64,000 bases of DNA from Piscicola geometra (GCA_943735955.1 OX030957.1:1966001-2030000), one strand, 5' to 3'. Numbered from the stretch's first letter, positions 28,209 through 40,905 are shown. Translations and numbers: made by a program. The notes: generated by a model not told the origin, from the sequence alone.

Positions 28209-29021
28209 ATGAGAATGTCACAGGCACAACAGCACTCGACCAAAGCCTTGCGAGGAGACTCAACGGTGGAGGCTTCCTCGTTGATATCGAGAGGCCGCCT
28301 GGAGGCTTGGAGGCGCATAGCGAGGAAGTACCGCAAGAGCCACGTCCGGATGCTGCAGAACCGGGAGTACGACAAGCTGAGGAACATGGTGCCGTGGCTG
28401 AGGGAAGGCTCGAGTTTTCATCGTCAGAGGCGGTCAGAATCTCTTTTCAGTGACCAGAAGTTCAAGTCATCGCCTTCTAGGAACTTTTCTCGCTCATCCA
28501 ACCAGCTACAGAAAAATCGTTTATTTAGTCATAAGTCCGGGGAAAAGTTGTCTTCGTGGAGACATGGTCGTGGAAATTCTAATAATTTGTCTCCACGTTT
28601 CCGAAGCTTTTCTAACTCAAATAGCCGTTCCCACTTTCGTTCCAATCAGCAACTAACGTCTGAAAAGTCTAAAAAAAAGAACAAAGTTTCAAAGGTTTGA
28701 GTGCTTAAATTTAAACTCTCATCAATTTTTTCAATGACCTCATGTATAAAAATTATTAATTAAATTTAACAACTTACTATTATTTCTTTGTGCTGCATTT
28801 GGTTCAAAGCATTTACTGTGTGTTTGTAACGTCAGCGCTAGTTCTGTTTGGGTAGGTTTGCATGCATTGCTGTCAACATCTCTTTGAATCCTTATCAGCT
28901 TTCGACTATCATGTTCATAAAAGCAACCCATCATGCACAGACACACACAAACACACATAAAACACAAACAAATCTTTACACACAATTTGACACACATATG
29001 CACAAATACACTCACACAAAC

Positions 29022-29052
<31 letters not shown>

Positions 29053-31581
29053 GATCGAGGTAATAGAGAGTGCCATAGAGTACATCGACCAACTGCACCG
29101 AGCCCTTGCTCTCAAAATGCAACAGCAACAGCAACAACAACAGCAACAACAGCAACAACAACAGCAACAACAGCAACAACAGCAAAACTTCCTTCAACAA
29201 CAACTGCAAAAACAACAGCCGCAACACGTCACACCACCTGACGACCAACAGGGTAAGCCATTCAAACTTTTATAGAATTAAATTAAGTTTAATATTTTAA
29301 ATTAAGAAAAATTATTTGTATTTTTTGGTCTTGTTTTTAATATTTTGTTCGTTAAATACCATGACTTTAATTTTTTAGTAATTTTATTTTACTTGCTGAA
29401 ATAATATGCATGGTCTCGAATCTCCCTAACGCTACTCTTATATCATCTAAAGTTTCATTAAACCATTTGAAACCATTAAAATTATATATAAAATAGTTCT
29501 CATAAAAACCCAAAAAAGTATATAAAAGATACATAAAAAGAATAAAAAGAAAAACACACGCAGACATAGAAACACACAAACAGACACAGACACGCAAAGA
29601 AATTTAATCATAGCTTGTATGCATTATTGAAACATGGATCGCTTCGAAATGGGATGATTGCTCCTGTGAGTGGATTGTCACAATTGTACTTTCGATGATT
29701 AAAAAGTGAAGCTCTTTGAAAATTTCAAATGGAATAATTTGTTTCTACGTTAAAGAATAATTCGGATCTCATCCGAATTATTTTGTGATTTTATCTTCTA
29801 AACCATGAAGATAATGTTCAGAAAATAAATGTGAGAATGATGATGAGAGGGAAAGTTTATGAATGAGATAAGTGAACGCCGAGTTGCAAAGTCTGAAACA
29901 ATTATGAGGAATTATAACCTAGAAACAATATGATTATTTCAGGTTAAGTTTTAATGATGATATTGATGAAGATTGATGAAGAGGATGGTGAAGAAGAGGA
30001 AGATGATGGTGAAGAAGAGGAAGAAGATGATGAGAATAATATTTATGATGAAGATGATGGCGGTGAGGATGAGAATAATATGAGTGCCTTGGATAAGGAT
30101 AATAGCATGGAGGCCGATCATGCCAGCATAATTGAGGCCTCATCAATTATTCAACCACCATCGTTTCCTTCCCTCTTATTATTAGAAATGGTTTATATGT
30201 ATGCACAACAAATAGACACATAACAAACGATTCAGACAACAGCAAGCCGTTTTTCATCGGCTATTTTAATGTTATATATTTCGCAGATGGGAAAAAAATG
30301 AAAAAGTAAAAAGAACTCAATTGCTTTTAAAAAGGATTTAAATAATTTGGCTGTAATAGGAATAAATTGTTTTCGAATGTTATATGCTTCCAAAAAAAGC
30401 TAATGGCGTTCGCTTGCCAAGTTACTCAGTAATTGTCTATCTAGCGATACAGGTTTAAGGTTAAGAATGGTGCATTCAGCAAAATAAATTATCTTGCTTC
30501 TATTAAAGTTGCTAAAACATTCTTAAGTTTTTATTCCATGATTCTACCGTTATAAAGACAAAACAACTTTTTATCAAAAATATCCCATGAATATGATTTT
30601 GATTTATTTCAAGTCAAAAACACTCTTTGAAACCTTTTTTAAATATTATTTCACATTGTCTCTCATCTTTAAAAGTTAAAATAAAGTCCAATATATCAAA
30701 AACCAAAAAGATTGAAATTCTCTGGCACAAGGACAGCATGCAACTAATTCATTATTGACTTCGTCATCGTTGCAGAGACAATATCTAATTAAGATCTCCA
30801 TTTGCGCACCAGATGTGCCTTCCATGCATTACAGACACCCTCAGAGATCCTAATGTCTTTAAACGCGTTATCCTTCTTTCCTATTCTAGTTTTATGAGTT
30901 TATTTTTGACTTTTAATTATATTTAAAAATATATAAAATCTTTTTTTTCTTGCTTTTTCCATTTTTTTAAAGCACAGGAAATCTTTATCTATAACGTGAT
31001 AAAGAAGTTTTATTCAAACTTTAAATGACTTAAAACTCATAACTCAGCCCCATTCACATACACACAAACCTGAAACAACTCCTGCAGACGTGGCTGCTCA
31101 AGTGACCGCCGAAACAGCCTCGCAGCTGGCTCATTCCTTCTTCATGTCTCGACAGCCTCTCCACCATGCATGTTCTAGCGCTCGAGAACCTTTCCAGATG
31201 GATGCATCAATGATCGATCCAGCTCCGCTCAGACGGGCGAAGAATCATGATCTACCAATGTCGGCATCATCGTCTCATGCGCCGTCTTCTTTTCTTCCAC
31301 AGGAATTTTCCTCATCAGCACTGACAGATTCCATACCGCACACCGTTCTATCTCCTTCATTCTCACTTTCACCTTCATCATATCAAAATTCATCACCTAC
31401 AGAAACATCTTCATCTTCATCTTCATCATCATCATCATCAACAGCAGCAGCCGCTTCATCAGCCCCACAGAAAGCCCCACAGCTGTTGCACTTGTGTTTC
31501 AAGGACCGCCTGCTGCCCTCCTACATGCTACAGTCACACATCCTCTCCACCCTCCATCACAGCTACTCCAGAAAATACTGA
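28209..31581 (+). CDS. HLH protein with a ~90-residue loop and a polyglutamine tract, 3 exons
   Basis: Model: join(28209..28694, 29054..29252, 31088..31581), 392 aa from ATG 28209; phases agree. Helix 1 (about 46-62) reads VRMLQNREYDKLRNMVPWL and helix 2 (160-181) reads KVSKIEVIESAIEYIDQL. These match the Id/Emc pattern ('YxKLxxLVP' ... 'KVSKxEILQxVIDYIxxL') more than other HLH groups. The stretch before helix 1 (RRIARKYRKSH) is basic but lacks the Glu-Arg DNA-contact pattern of a bHLH basic region. Between the helices lies a Ser/Arg/Asn-rich insert of about 90 residues, against a usual loop of 5-25. Exon 2 adds a polyQ run of about 25 residues; exon 3 a Ser/Pro-rich tail with a poly-Ser run. 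The likely role is a nuclear dimerisation partner or inhibitor of bHLH factors, by inference. The N-terminus is uncertain, since CACAG at 28219-28223 could also be an acceptor. Subfamily assignment is tentative. Confidence 0.7.
29253..31087. other. HLH gene intron 2
   Basis: 1.8-kb AT-rich intron. A (GAAGAT/GAG)-rich tract at 29965-30085 gives a false acidic ORF. Nothing else is recognised. Confidence 0.6.
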
Positions 31582-31922
31582 TTAATTTAGAATCAATTAA
31601 TGATTTTATAATTGACACATCTCTTTATTTCTAGAACCCTAATGGATTCTCATTGAGGCTTTGTGTGGACGTCTGGACATATCATGACATTTTTAGAACT
31701 TGCAGATAACTTGTGTGGGAAGTTGTAAAGAATTCATAAACTAATCATCAGGGGTTTCATGCTTTGTGAATATCAATTCTCTTTGTACAAACTCTGCATT
31801 TTTTAATGTTCGCACAACCTTTACCATCATTTAGTTTTTAAGTAAAATCAATTCGAATGACTGTAAAATCCCAGAATCCTCGGACATCCATAATGTTACG
31901 ACACGATAATTTGTAGAATAAA
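31582..31922 (+). other. HLH gene 3' UTR with poly(A) signal
   Basis: AATAAA at 31917-31922 is the first canonical signal after the stop at 31579-31581. Confidence 0.6.
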
Positions 31923-32557
31923 GAATATTTTCAAGATTCTTTTTTTCGACATAATTTGTTTAACCATCTATTTAACAATTCAAATGCCTCTAGCGGGCCA
32001 AAGGAAATCGTTTAAATAATACCTCTATTATTGGACATTGAAAAAAAACTATTTTAAAAAGTCCAAACATTTACGGTACGTAACACAATTATAACTTTCA
32101 AAGATACCATTTCCAGTAAAGTTTTTTCCAGTGTTTTGAAACGTTAGACATCACAACTAGGTCTCACCTGATGAATTCTCTACATAGGATTTAAAACAGA
32201 ATAATTTGAAATAAGATGAGGAAAATATAAAGTTTTCTGAACGATTTAGTCAAACGTATGAATTCAGGAAAAATTTGAAGTAAGCGACTTAACCACTTAT
32301 GTTTCAACTCTCGATACAGCTCGAATTTTAATAGTAAGTTTTTCATTCTTTTTTAATATTCAAAATTTAAAGAAAACTCTAAAAACAGTAACTTTTGAAT
32401 TTTTATTAATGTAATTAAATTATTTATTTCTCAAATCATTGAAAAAATCTATAAAAATGTAATATTTGATCATTTTTAATAATACTAAATGTAGCTATTT
32501 TTTGTAAATTATTTATGAAACTTTTCCATTTATACATCATAACTTTAAATTTAAAAA

Positions 32558-33140
32558 TCATTCGGGAGATGGCTCTGGTCGTAGAGAACATTGAAAGAAA
32601 GACCTTTCCAGCACAGTTCTGAGTTGGTCGACTGCTCTTTTGTAAGCCTCTGAAGGGTCTTCTGAACTCCGCTTGCCTATTCTCAACATTCTGATGGGTC
32701 TCTTTTCGTATCCTTCAACTTTCTCTTTTGGAGTTCCTTCTCCTGCCTTCGATGCAGGCACGTAGTAGCCAGGATAGCCTGCTTCAAGAGCTTCGTCAGC
32801 AATCAGTCTACTACTTGCCAGCGCCACTGTGGTGGTGGTGGTAGAATTTGTGCTTTCGATGAATTGTTGGTTGGTCAAAAACCCAATTAATTTTTTTACA
32901 GGGCCAATAATTGTATAATATTTTCGTAAATTATGCTTGGCGTGAATCATCACAATAAGTAATAATTTTAAACGGTTTCGTAGTGTAACGGATAGCATTC
33001 CGGATTGTGTATTTTGCGATCCATTTTTGAATCTTAGAAATATTTTAAAAAAGTTTTCATTTCAATTTTCACGCTTAATAACATCGAGCGACCTTACTAA
33101 CCAACAAAAAGAGAAAAACTGGTAGACATCTGATCACCAT
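32558..33140 (-). CDS. Myomodulin-like neuropeptide precursor, copy A
   Basis: Two exons, complement(32558..32826, 33098..33140), 103 aa. Exon 1 encodes a signal peptide ([14 protein letters not shown]) and ends at donor GTAAGG; exon 2 follows an acceptor within CCACCACCACCACAG. The pro-region [20 protein letters not shown] is shared with copy B. A dibasic site releases PIRMLRI-Gly-Lys-Arg, which would give the amidated peptide PIRMLRI-NH2, close to Aplysia myomodulin (PMSMLRL-NH2). The second peptide position reads KR-AVDQLRTVLERS, with neither the amidation Gly nor a closing dibasic site, so it is probably lost; the C-terminus SFFQCSLRPEPSPE is new. Role in the family: a secreted modulator of muscle and neurons. 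It is tandem with copy B 1.3 kb upstream, same strand. AATAAA signals lie on the sense strand near 32402-32425. Confidence 0.82.
32827..33097 (-). other. Copy A intron carrying a weak tRNA-like segment
   Basis: The 271-bp intron includes, on the plus strand at about 32970-33035, a segment starting GGTTTCGTAGTGTAACGGAT that resembles the 5' half and A box of a tRNA (compare Arg/Gln/Glu tRNAs). The expected B box is only vaguely present (TTTTTGAATCTT). I treat it as a possible decayed tRNA/SINE piece; copy B's intron does not show it. Confidence 0.3.
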
Positions 33141-33753
33141 TTCAAAAACCTTTTACAATGGATTGATATTTATCGATTAGATATTATTTATTTTTATATT
33201 TTATTCTATTTCAGTTTTATATCTTTTTAATAAGCTGTAAAATATTTAATGACTGCCTTTAGAAACGTTTAAACAACTAACCATCAAATGGTCGCTTTAT
33301 ACCATAGCACCTCTACGTTTATTAGACAATTTCCTTAACAAACGCAAGTACACACACAGACACACGAATAAAAAAATTATATATATGAACTGAATTTATT
33401 TCTTCAACCTATACGTACTTCAGTTCGGTTTTCCGATAAATGAACTTTGCTTTATCCCTTGAATTGCCACAAATACTTACACGAATGTAACAGTAGAATT
33501 TCCAGTCACTTAGTATGAGTGATGTGCGTTTAGCTGTCTTAACCAAGCAAGCAAATACTGAAGAAATTATAAAGTAGGTAAATGTATTTTTCAGTTCATT
33601 TCTCCTACACATTAATCCATTCCTTGCAAAGGGCTGTTATTTATGACATGAAGTCTTATCGGAACATCACTCACCCGACAAAGTTTTTTGGAGACTTCTC
33701 CTTTATGCAACTAATCAAGTTTTTTCAAAGTTTGTGACACAAGAAAAGATGTC

Positions 33754-33796
33754 AAAATGACGTGTTGAGCTAGACGAAAGCTAATTAAATTTTCAA
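33754..33796 (-). promoter_or_regulatory. Conserved upstream block, copy A
   Basis: About 43 bp (starting aaaatgacgtgttgagctag) are identical to 36741-36783 upstream of copy B, inside a broader 190-bp similar region (33640-33830 against 36628-36822) about 0.6 kb upstream of each start codon. It contains a TGACGT half-CRE and a CTAATTAAATT homeodomain-type site. Regulatory function is inferred from conservation in otherwise diverged flanks. Confidence 0.5.
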
Positions 33797-34458
33797 ATGT
33801 CCCAGCAGATCAAGACACATAAAACACAATCATGATATTAAGTCACTAAAACTTCTTTTAAAAATCTTTTTCATCAATTTTTTACTGGAGTTTTTTTCTT
33901 GATGTAAATTAAAAGCAAAGATTCTATAGAAATTTATTTGATTGGTTGATATTAATTTATTCAGTACTGATCCTCTATAAGGAATTCGTGTTTGTGGCGA
34001 GAATTCGATCACAGCATCGAATTGAAACTTTAAAAATATTTGAAAATTATTTTTTAAATAATGGAAAAATTCATTCTCTCTTCATTTGATTTGATTTTCT
34101 TCTTAACTTCGCTCTGCCTCAGTATTACTTCTTATAGTGTGCTCAAACCATACAAAAATGTTTTTTCCATTTAGAGTTGAAACATTGATGATTTCATAAA
34201 AATTGGGTAAATGTTTTGTCATTAAACAGTTTCATCGAATAAATCAATCATTAATTAGTTTCTGAAGACTGAAACTTAGAATTTCAAAAAATATTTATTA
34301 ATGCAAGAGCAATTATTTATTTTTCAAATAATTTTTTGAATAGGAAAAAATATCATACTTGAATATTTCACATTAAAGAGTAAGTAATTCGAGTATATTA
34401 ATCTTTTTGCAATTATAAACAGCAACTCCGATAGGAAATATCGTTCGGAAGATGGCAT

Positions 34459-36068
34459 TCATTTGGCTGAATCGTCAGAGAAAGAGCTTTTCTTCCCAAG
34501 TCTCAGACGGCTGACGGCTCTTTTGTCCGCCTCGGAAGGGTAGTAGTCTTCGTAGGCATCAGACCTTCGCTTGCCCATCCTCAGCATGCTGATGGCTCTC
34601 TTCTCTGCCTCATCGAATCTCCTCCACGGAGTTCCTTCTCCTGCCTTCGATGCAGGCACGTAGTAGCCAGGATAGCCTGCTTCAAGAGCCTCGTCAGCAA
34701 TCAGTCTACTACTTGCCAGCGCCACTGTGGTGGTGGTGGTAGAATTTGTGCTTTCGTTGAATAGTTGGTTTAAATGACTAAAAAATGTATTAAAATAAAA
34801 ATATTTCGTTTTTTTTCCTAAAACTTATTGTTTTCAAGATTTGATTTCGATCTCATTTGAAAAAGATTAGTAGGTTTTTTATGTAACACCTAATCGCGAA
34901 CATTAAAACTTTAGCCCACTCTCTTGATCATTCTTCAATCAAAGCTCGATGTGACTGTTTTGGGTGCTCTTTTACTGCTCAATATTTATTTTAATCACTT
35001 TATATAATATTTTCAAAAATTTATTGTAGGTAGTTTAAAAGAAACTTTTTAAAGCTTAAGAAGCTTTGTTTTTAAGCCTTTCAAAGCATTGACTTTTTAT
35101 CATTTAAAGAGATGCCATAAAACACTCAACGTGTGAAAAGAGAAATTAAAAATGTGAAGAGTTAATGGAATATTCAATAAGATTCATATTGTCTGATATT
35201 TTTTTTTTTAGTCTAAATTGACTTCTGCTCGCAATGCTTCAATCAAACAACGAGCCCATGATGCAACAAAACTTCTCTTATGCGAACCCTCTAACGAGTG
35301 GAACCCCCTCTTACACGAACGATTTCAAAATTACGGATTGTTTTTGCATTTATATCACCTCTCATGTATTTCTTAGCTTTGAGGTTTTATGAAGGGCTTT
35401 TTAATTTTATCAAAAAATTTTCCAATTAATATTTATAAAAAGTTAAACAAAACTCAGAAGATTGAAACATACATTTTTGATAATCTTTAAGTGTGAAAGT
35501 ACGATTTTTCATTTTTATAACTCCTTTAAAATCCGGATGTGTTGCAATTTTTGATTTTATTAGAATTAGGTATAAGCTAAAATAATATATATTTATTGTT
35601 GTTTATCTCTATTTAATTATATTAAAACTTAGTGCTTATTTAGAGTAAACGTGTTTAAAACTTGTTCGAAAAGATGTTTGAAGCAAATGATACATTTTTA
35701 GTAAATTCTTAACGTTTTTAAGGCTTTGGGGACATTTCTTAGTTTCGATTTAAAAAAAAGAATCTATCGGTTTATGGTTTCCATTAATAAGCTGTGTTAC
35801 GCTTCAATTATTGATAACATAGCTTACTGAGATTTTAGCTTCAACTTAAAATTTAAATTGTTTTTTAATATAGTTTTATTCTCTGCATAAAAGTTAATAT
35901 GAAATTTTACCTTTAACTTAAAAATTAAAGTTTTTTAAAATATATTTTTTACTTGAATAAAAATTTAATCTACAATAAAGTTTATAAAAAAAAACTCACT
36001 CCTCGACCAATTTACTTACCGATAAAAAAGAGAAAAACTGGTAGACATCTGGTCATTTGGTTGACCAT
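34459..36068 (-). CDS. Myomodulin-like neuropeptide precursor, copy B
   Basis: Two exons, complement(34459..34724, 36020..36068), 104 aa, intron about 1.3 kb. The signal peptide [20 protein letters not shown] starts at ATG 36068 (an in-frame Met lies at residue 5); exon 1 ends at consensus GTAAGT. The pro-region is the same as copy A. Two peptides are flanked by dibasic sites with amidation Gly: [12 protein letters not shown] and [12 protein letters not shown], giving AISMLRM-NH2 and AVSRLRL-NH2. The x-S-M-L-R-[LM]-NH2 pattern is diagnostic of molluscan and annelid myomodulins. Spacers contain acidic/Tyr-rich [13 protein letters not shown], typical of prohormones. It appears to be the more complete paralogue. 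About 145 bp spanning the intron-exon 2 border differ from copy A at only a few sites, while the peptide-coding half has diverged. Confidence 0.87.
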
Positions 36069-36254
36069 TTCAAAATCTTTAAGGAAGACGGATTAGATAT
36101 TAGTTTGACAATTATATTTTTCAATTTTAAATACTTTCAATAAGCAGTGAAATATTTAATGACTGCCTTTATAAGCTTATACTGGCAGTTTGGCAACGTT
36201 TGAACAACCTGCGCATCCAGTGGTCGTTTTATAACCTAGTCCCTCTCCGCTCAT

Positions 36255-36368
36255 TGGATACAATTTTCCACATACACACCTACACACATACACACCTACA
36301 CACACATACACACCTACACACATATACACACCTACACACACATACACACCTACACACATATACACATG
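36255..36368. repeat. ~16-18 bp minisatellite (CACACCTACACACATA)n
   Basis: Six to seven tandem units of cacctacacacatacaca with length variants, 0.2 kb upstream of copy B. The corresponding place upstream of copy A has only a short CA/CACAGA stretch (33350-33366). Confidence 0.88.
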
Positions 36369-36740
36369 CAAATACAAAAACTAATATTTAAGGAAAAAAT
36401 ACTTCTTCAACCCACACACACTTCAGTTCACTGTTTTCGTAACATTCAGACCCCAACCACTTACTCGAATGTCAGAGTAGAAGCTCATAAGAACGTGGGT
36501 ATGAGTAATGTGCCCTCTAGCTGAGTCCTAACGAAGCCAGAAAATGCTCAAGCAAACACAAGGTAATGTGTTTTTCTGGTGCATTTGTCATGAACGGCAC
36601 TTCATTCCTTGAGAAGGGGCTGTAATTTATGACATGAAGTCTAATCAGAACATCACTCACCCTTCAAGTTTTTCTTTGGAGACTTCTCCGTTATGCAACC
36701 ACCCATGTTTATTTTAGGTTGTTGAAACAAACAGAGACTT

Positions 36741-36783
36741 AAAATGACGTGTTGAGCTAGACGAAAGCTAATTAAATTTTCAA
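36741..36783 (-). promoter_or_regulatory. Conserved upstream block, copy B
   Basis: Counterpart of the 33754-33796 block, with the same TGACGT and CTAATTAAATT motifs and about the same distance to the start codon. Confidence 0.5.
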
Positions 36784-36899
36784 TTGTCACAGCAGCTCAG
36801 GACACATAAAATACAATCATCACACTAAGTCATTTAAAATATAAAAAAAGACGTAATAAATATTTGTTGAGCCAACATCTATATATTTTTTGAATAAAA

Positions 36900-39800
36900 A
36901 AAACTTCTTGTTTTTAAATTCCTATATCATATAAAGAAAAAACTATACATTTTCCTAAAAACGTTTGCTTTAATAAAACTTAACTACTTTTACATTTCTT
37001 TTCGGACATAAAGTTTTGTTTGTTGTTCAAAAGGTAAGTCCACAATTTATTTGTCCGATGAGATCATTCGGTCTGGAAGATAGAAATTTATTTTCAATGA
37101 ATTATATTTAATAGAGTGGATTTAGAGCTTACGTTTGCGAAATTGAACATGGAGAAGTTTTCTTTTTTACTATCGTCAAAACACAATAAAATAATCAACA
37201 TGAAAAATAATTGAAAATGTAAAAAAAATTATATTTGGATATTTATTATTCAAAGATATATTTATCAAAGTTTATGAAACTAATAAATTTTATTAAAATT
37301 TAAACCTAATCTTATAAAATAATATATTCAAAATAGTATTTTCACTGAATTACAAATTCCTTTAATAGTGTTTTTATTTTCTACAGAATCTTGGAAGCGA
37401 CACAATAATTGTGTTTTTGGATGAACGATTGAAGGAGGCAACTAGGAACAGAATGCAAGTTTACAGTGAATGCTTTTAACTCGATTTCGTTAGCAACTTT
37501 TCACTCCAGTGACTTGTCCTTGCTCTCTGACCCGGCCACTGACCTCATTCTCCACATCACGCTCTCTGAATCATTTCCAAAAGCCTGTCACTTTCAATTT
37601 ACAGAAGAAATCGAATTATTTTAGAATTTTAATATTATTCTTTAAAAATATTTCCAACTATTTATTACTATCCATTATTGTGAAAGTCAGGCATGAGGGA
37701 ACGACAATTTATAAAGGGGACATTAACACAGAGTCACGACGGACTAATGCTTTTTGTAAGCCATTAGACATACGTTTTATTCGGTAGTTTAGATAGGGGT
37801 TCCATAAACCAATACAACTTTTTAAGACTTTTTACGTCTATAAACTATAATTTTTGGCAAATGACTTTAGGTTTGCGCATGATCTATATTTATGAATTAG
37901 TAATGTAATATTTAAAGGAAACATAAATTTACAACAATAATAATAATAATAAATTAAATTAAACTAATAAATCATCACCCCAGCCCTAACCATAACTTTA
38001 AAAAGGCTTATTCTTTGGATAACTTTTAAATGCGATAAAACCTGATAATATCCATATTAAGCTTCAAACATTTTCACTTTCACACACGTCGTTTCCTTTG
38101 CATCTCAATTTTTAAACATTTAAACTGACTACACAACTAATCATTGAATTTATTTGCTGTAAAATTTGTTGGTAAATCTAATATATATATTTTATATATA
38201 TTAAGTTAGCAAAATATTTATGTTGATGGAGCAACTGATGAATGGATATTAAAGAGCACTCATTGAGTTATTTAAAATTTTACTTCCTTCAAAAGTGTCT
38301 ACTGCGCTATTTATAGGTTTTGTTGCATGTTGAACACCGTTTGAAGACCTGTCGACTACAATTGAACAGCCATTTTTCAAACATAAAATCTTTATTTTAG
38401 TCTTGCATGTATGAACCATTTTTAATCCTTTTATCAAAAACCACTCAGAATGCTGTGAATTCAATTTTTTCTAAGCTTATGAAAATGCCATTTAAATTCG
38501 TTTTGAGTAAATTCATGAGAACTTCAAAAATAAACGTTTATTTATTTTTATTTTCTAATAAATCGTGAAATTCATCACTAATGTTGCAGCTTCCTGTCGA
38601 ATGGAACACTCCATTACACCTTTGAACCCTCAACTCGTCCCCGTCTTGCCACCACTGCTGCTGCCACTCCTCACTCAAACAATGCTTCAATTAATGCAGG
38701 CAATCATGAAAGCGATTTACACTCGAGCCGATAGGCTTTTTGAAGGACGCAAACACTCAGCAAGTGCCATTTATTAGCGTGACAAACTCCTTGTGGCATT
38801 TTCTGAATCTTCTACTCAAGCTTTCGACACTTATCCCTTATCGCGAAATAGAAGCAATTGAAAAGATTATTTTTAAAATCTAACAGCTACTTAAATTTTT
38901 TAATGTAATAGTTTCATGGTAAATAAATTTTAAACGTTTCATTTGAGTGTGTCGGCTTGGAATGGAGGTGCACATTTGAAGGCGGCGAACGTCGTCGGGA
39001 ATAGCAATTGAGAAACGGAGTGCCTCTAGCGCTCAGAGGCGATTTAATTTGTTCACTTGACTCAACAAACGTCTTAAAGTTTGCGCAACCTCTTGCTTTA
39101 CGTATGCTCAATGAGCTACAGAGTCTTACATCCTTCAGGCAATATAACTTGTGAGCCTATATGAAACTAGTTTACTCGCAAACTACTCATTTATTCATTC
39201 TATTTTTCATAAACGTTGATATTGTGCCTTTAGAACTTCTATTATTTTTCAAATTAATTTTCACTTATTCAATTTTTCTTGATAAACCCATTTTCACTGA
39301 ACTTTTAAAGAAAGCCTTTGGAAAACGAAAGTGTCAAAGTAGTTTTAATGAAGAAATGAAGAGTAAGCTTAGAAGCAGGCCAATAGAAAAATAAAAATCA
39401 GTGCAATTCATAAGTCTTCTTTTCCTTGTATGAAAACAGCGATATTAAATTTTTGAAATATCTCAGACAAGCGTTACGTGGCAGGTTTTCAAGAGCTGTT
39501 CCTTCACATTCGTGAAACGTCTCCAAAGCTGAGGTTTTAATACATTCTGTAAGCTTTTAAAGACTTTTCTAAAAACGAAGAAAATGTATAAATTTTTCAC
39601 TATTTTTGCATATACTTGCAGTCTCACAGTGCCTTATGATAAATAAAAGATTTGAAGCTTAAAACCTATATTTCAAAAGATTGCATTCTTTAAAAAATGT
39701 TTTTTTATTTCTTTTTCTTGTTTCAAAATTCTATAAAAACTAATACAACTTTCTCTCTTTGAAAAACATAATGAATTGCATTTCTCCGCTATTCATAAAT

Positions 39801-40740
39801 AATTTATTTTTTCTAAGTTTGAAATAAATCATTTTATTTTATCAAGGTTAAAAAACTATAAATATTGAAAATATTTTTTAAAGCGTGAAGGCTTGTCTTC
39901 CTTCGTCCCCACCCCTTTTCATTTATTCGCATTTCCTTTCCATTTGATAATACTTTTTCGAGAATGTAATCGATTTAAAAATTCTAAAAAATTGTGTTAC
40001 AAGCATGAAAGTATCATCATAAAGGGATGGTAGTTATTTTGTACAGTTGCAAACTAGAATGAGAACGTATGAAGACTCAGGTAACTTAAGAATTATTTCT
40101 AAACGCGACTTGAAAGTTCAATTTCAGCGTGCTGCAAAAACTGCAATCCCAAGCAAGAAAGTACATAAATTATGTAACATAATCAACTATTTGTGAAGCA
40201 AGCAAACTCATTTATGACTCGAGATCGATCTAGCATCACAAAGAGAACACAGAAGTTTATTCGCTGTAGGAAAAACGACGCAAAGTAGAAAAGCTTTAAA
40301 ATGTGAACAATGACTTGGAAACGAAGAGATCTAAAATGGACTGAATCTAGAAATGTTGAAAGAATAAACGAATGATAGAGAAGTAGTAGAGAAAAATTGA
40401 TCGGTGAATTGGAGGGAGATCATAGAAAAACTTGAGTGACAAACAAACGAGGGAGAACAATAAATCTGACTAGAAAAATATAATTTGAAGAATAAAAATA
40501 ATTTATTTATCATTAAATCTTGGGGTTGAAAGTTTCATTAGACTTTTTATACCCATTGTGTTTGCTGCGAAGCAATGCAATTATTTAAAAAGAATAAAAT
40601 AAAAATACTATACTAAATTATTCCTTAAAATATTTTATATCATAAACAACATCAGGTAAGAAAGGGACATTTCTTAAAAATGAAACTCAAAGAGAATTTA
40701 AAAAAAGACACAACATAATTGAGATGAAGGACTTCATAGG
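36900..40740. other. Long AT-rich gene-poor tract
   Basis: No gene supported. Mildly interesting frames: a 30-codon splice-flanked plus frame at 37386-37480 (after CTACAG), a 70-codon plus ORF at 38565-38777 and a 65-codon minus ORF at 38914-39111. The last two are GC-richer than their surroundings but motif-free. They may be remnants or chance. Confidence 0.4.
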
Positions 40741-40746
40741 TATGTT

Positions 40747-40905
<159 letters not shown>

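Noticed and set aside
29954..30223. 89-codon acidic plus ORF
   Set aside because: GA-rich triplet tract inside HLH intron 2; no conserved feature.
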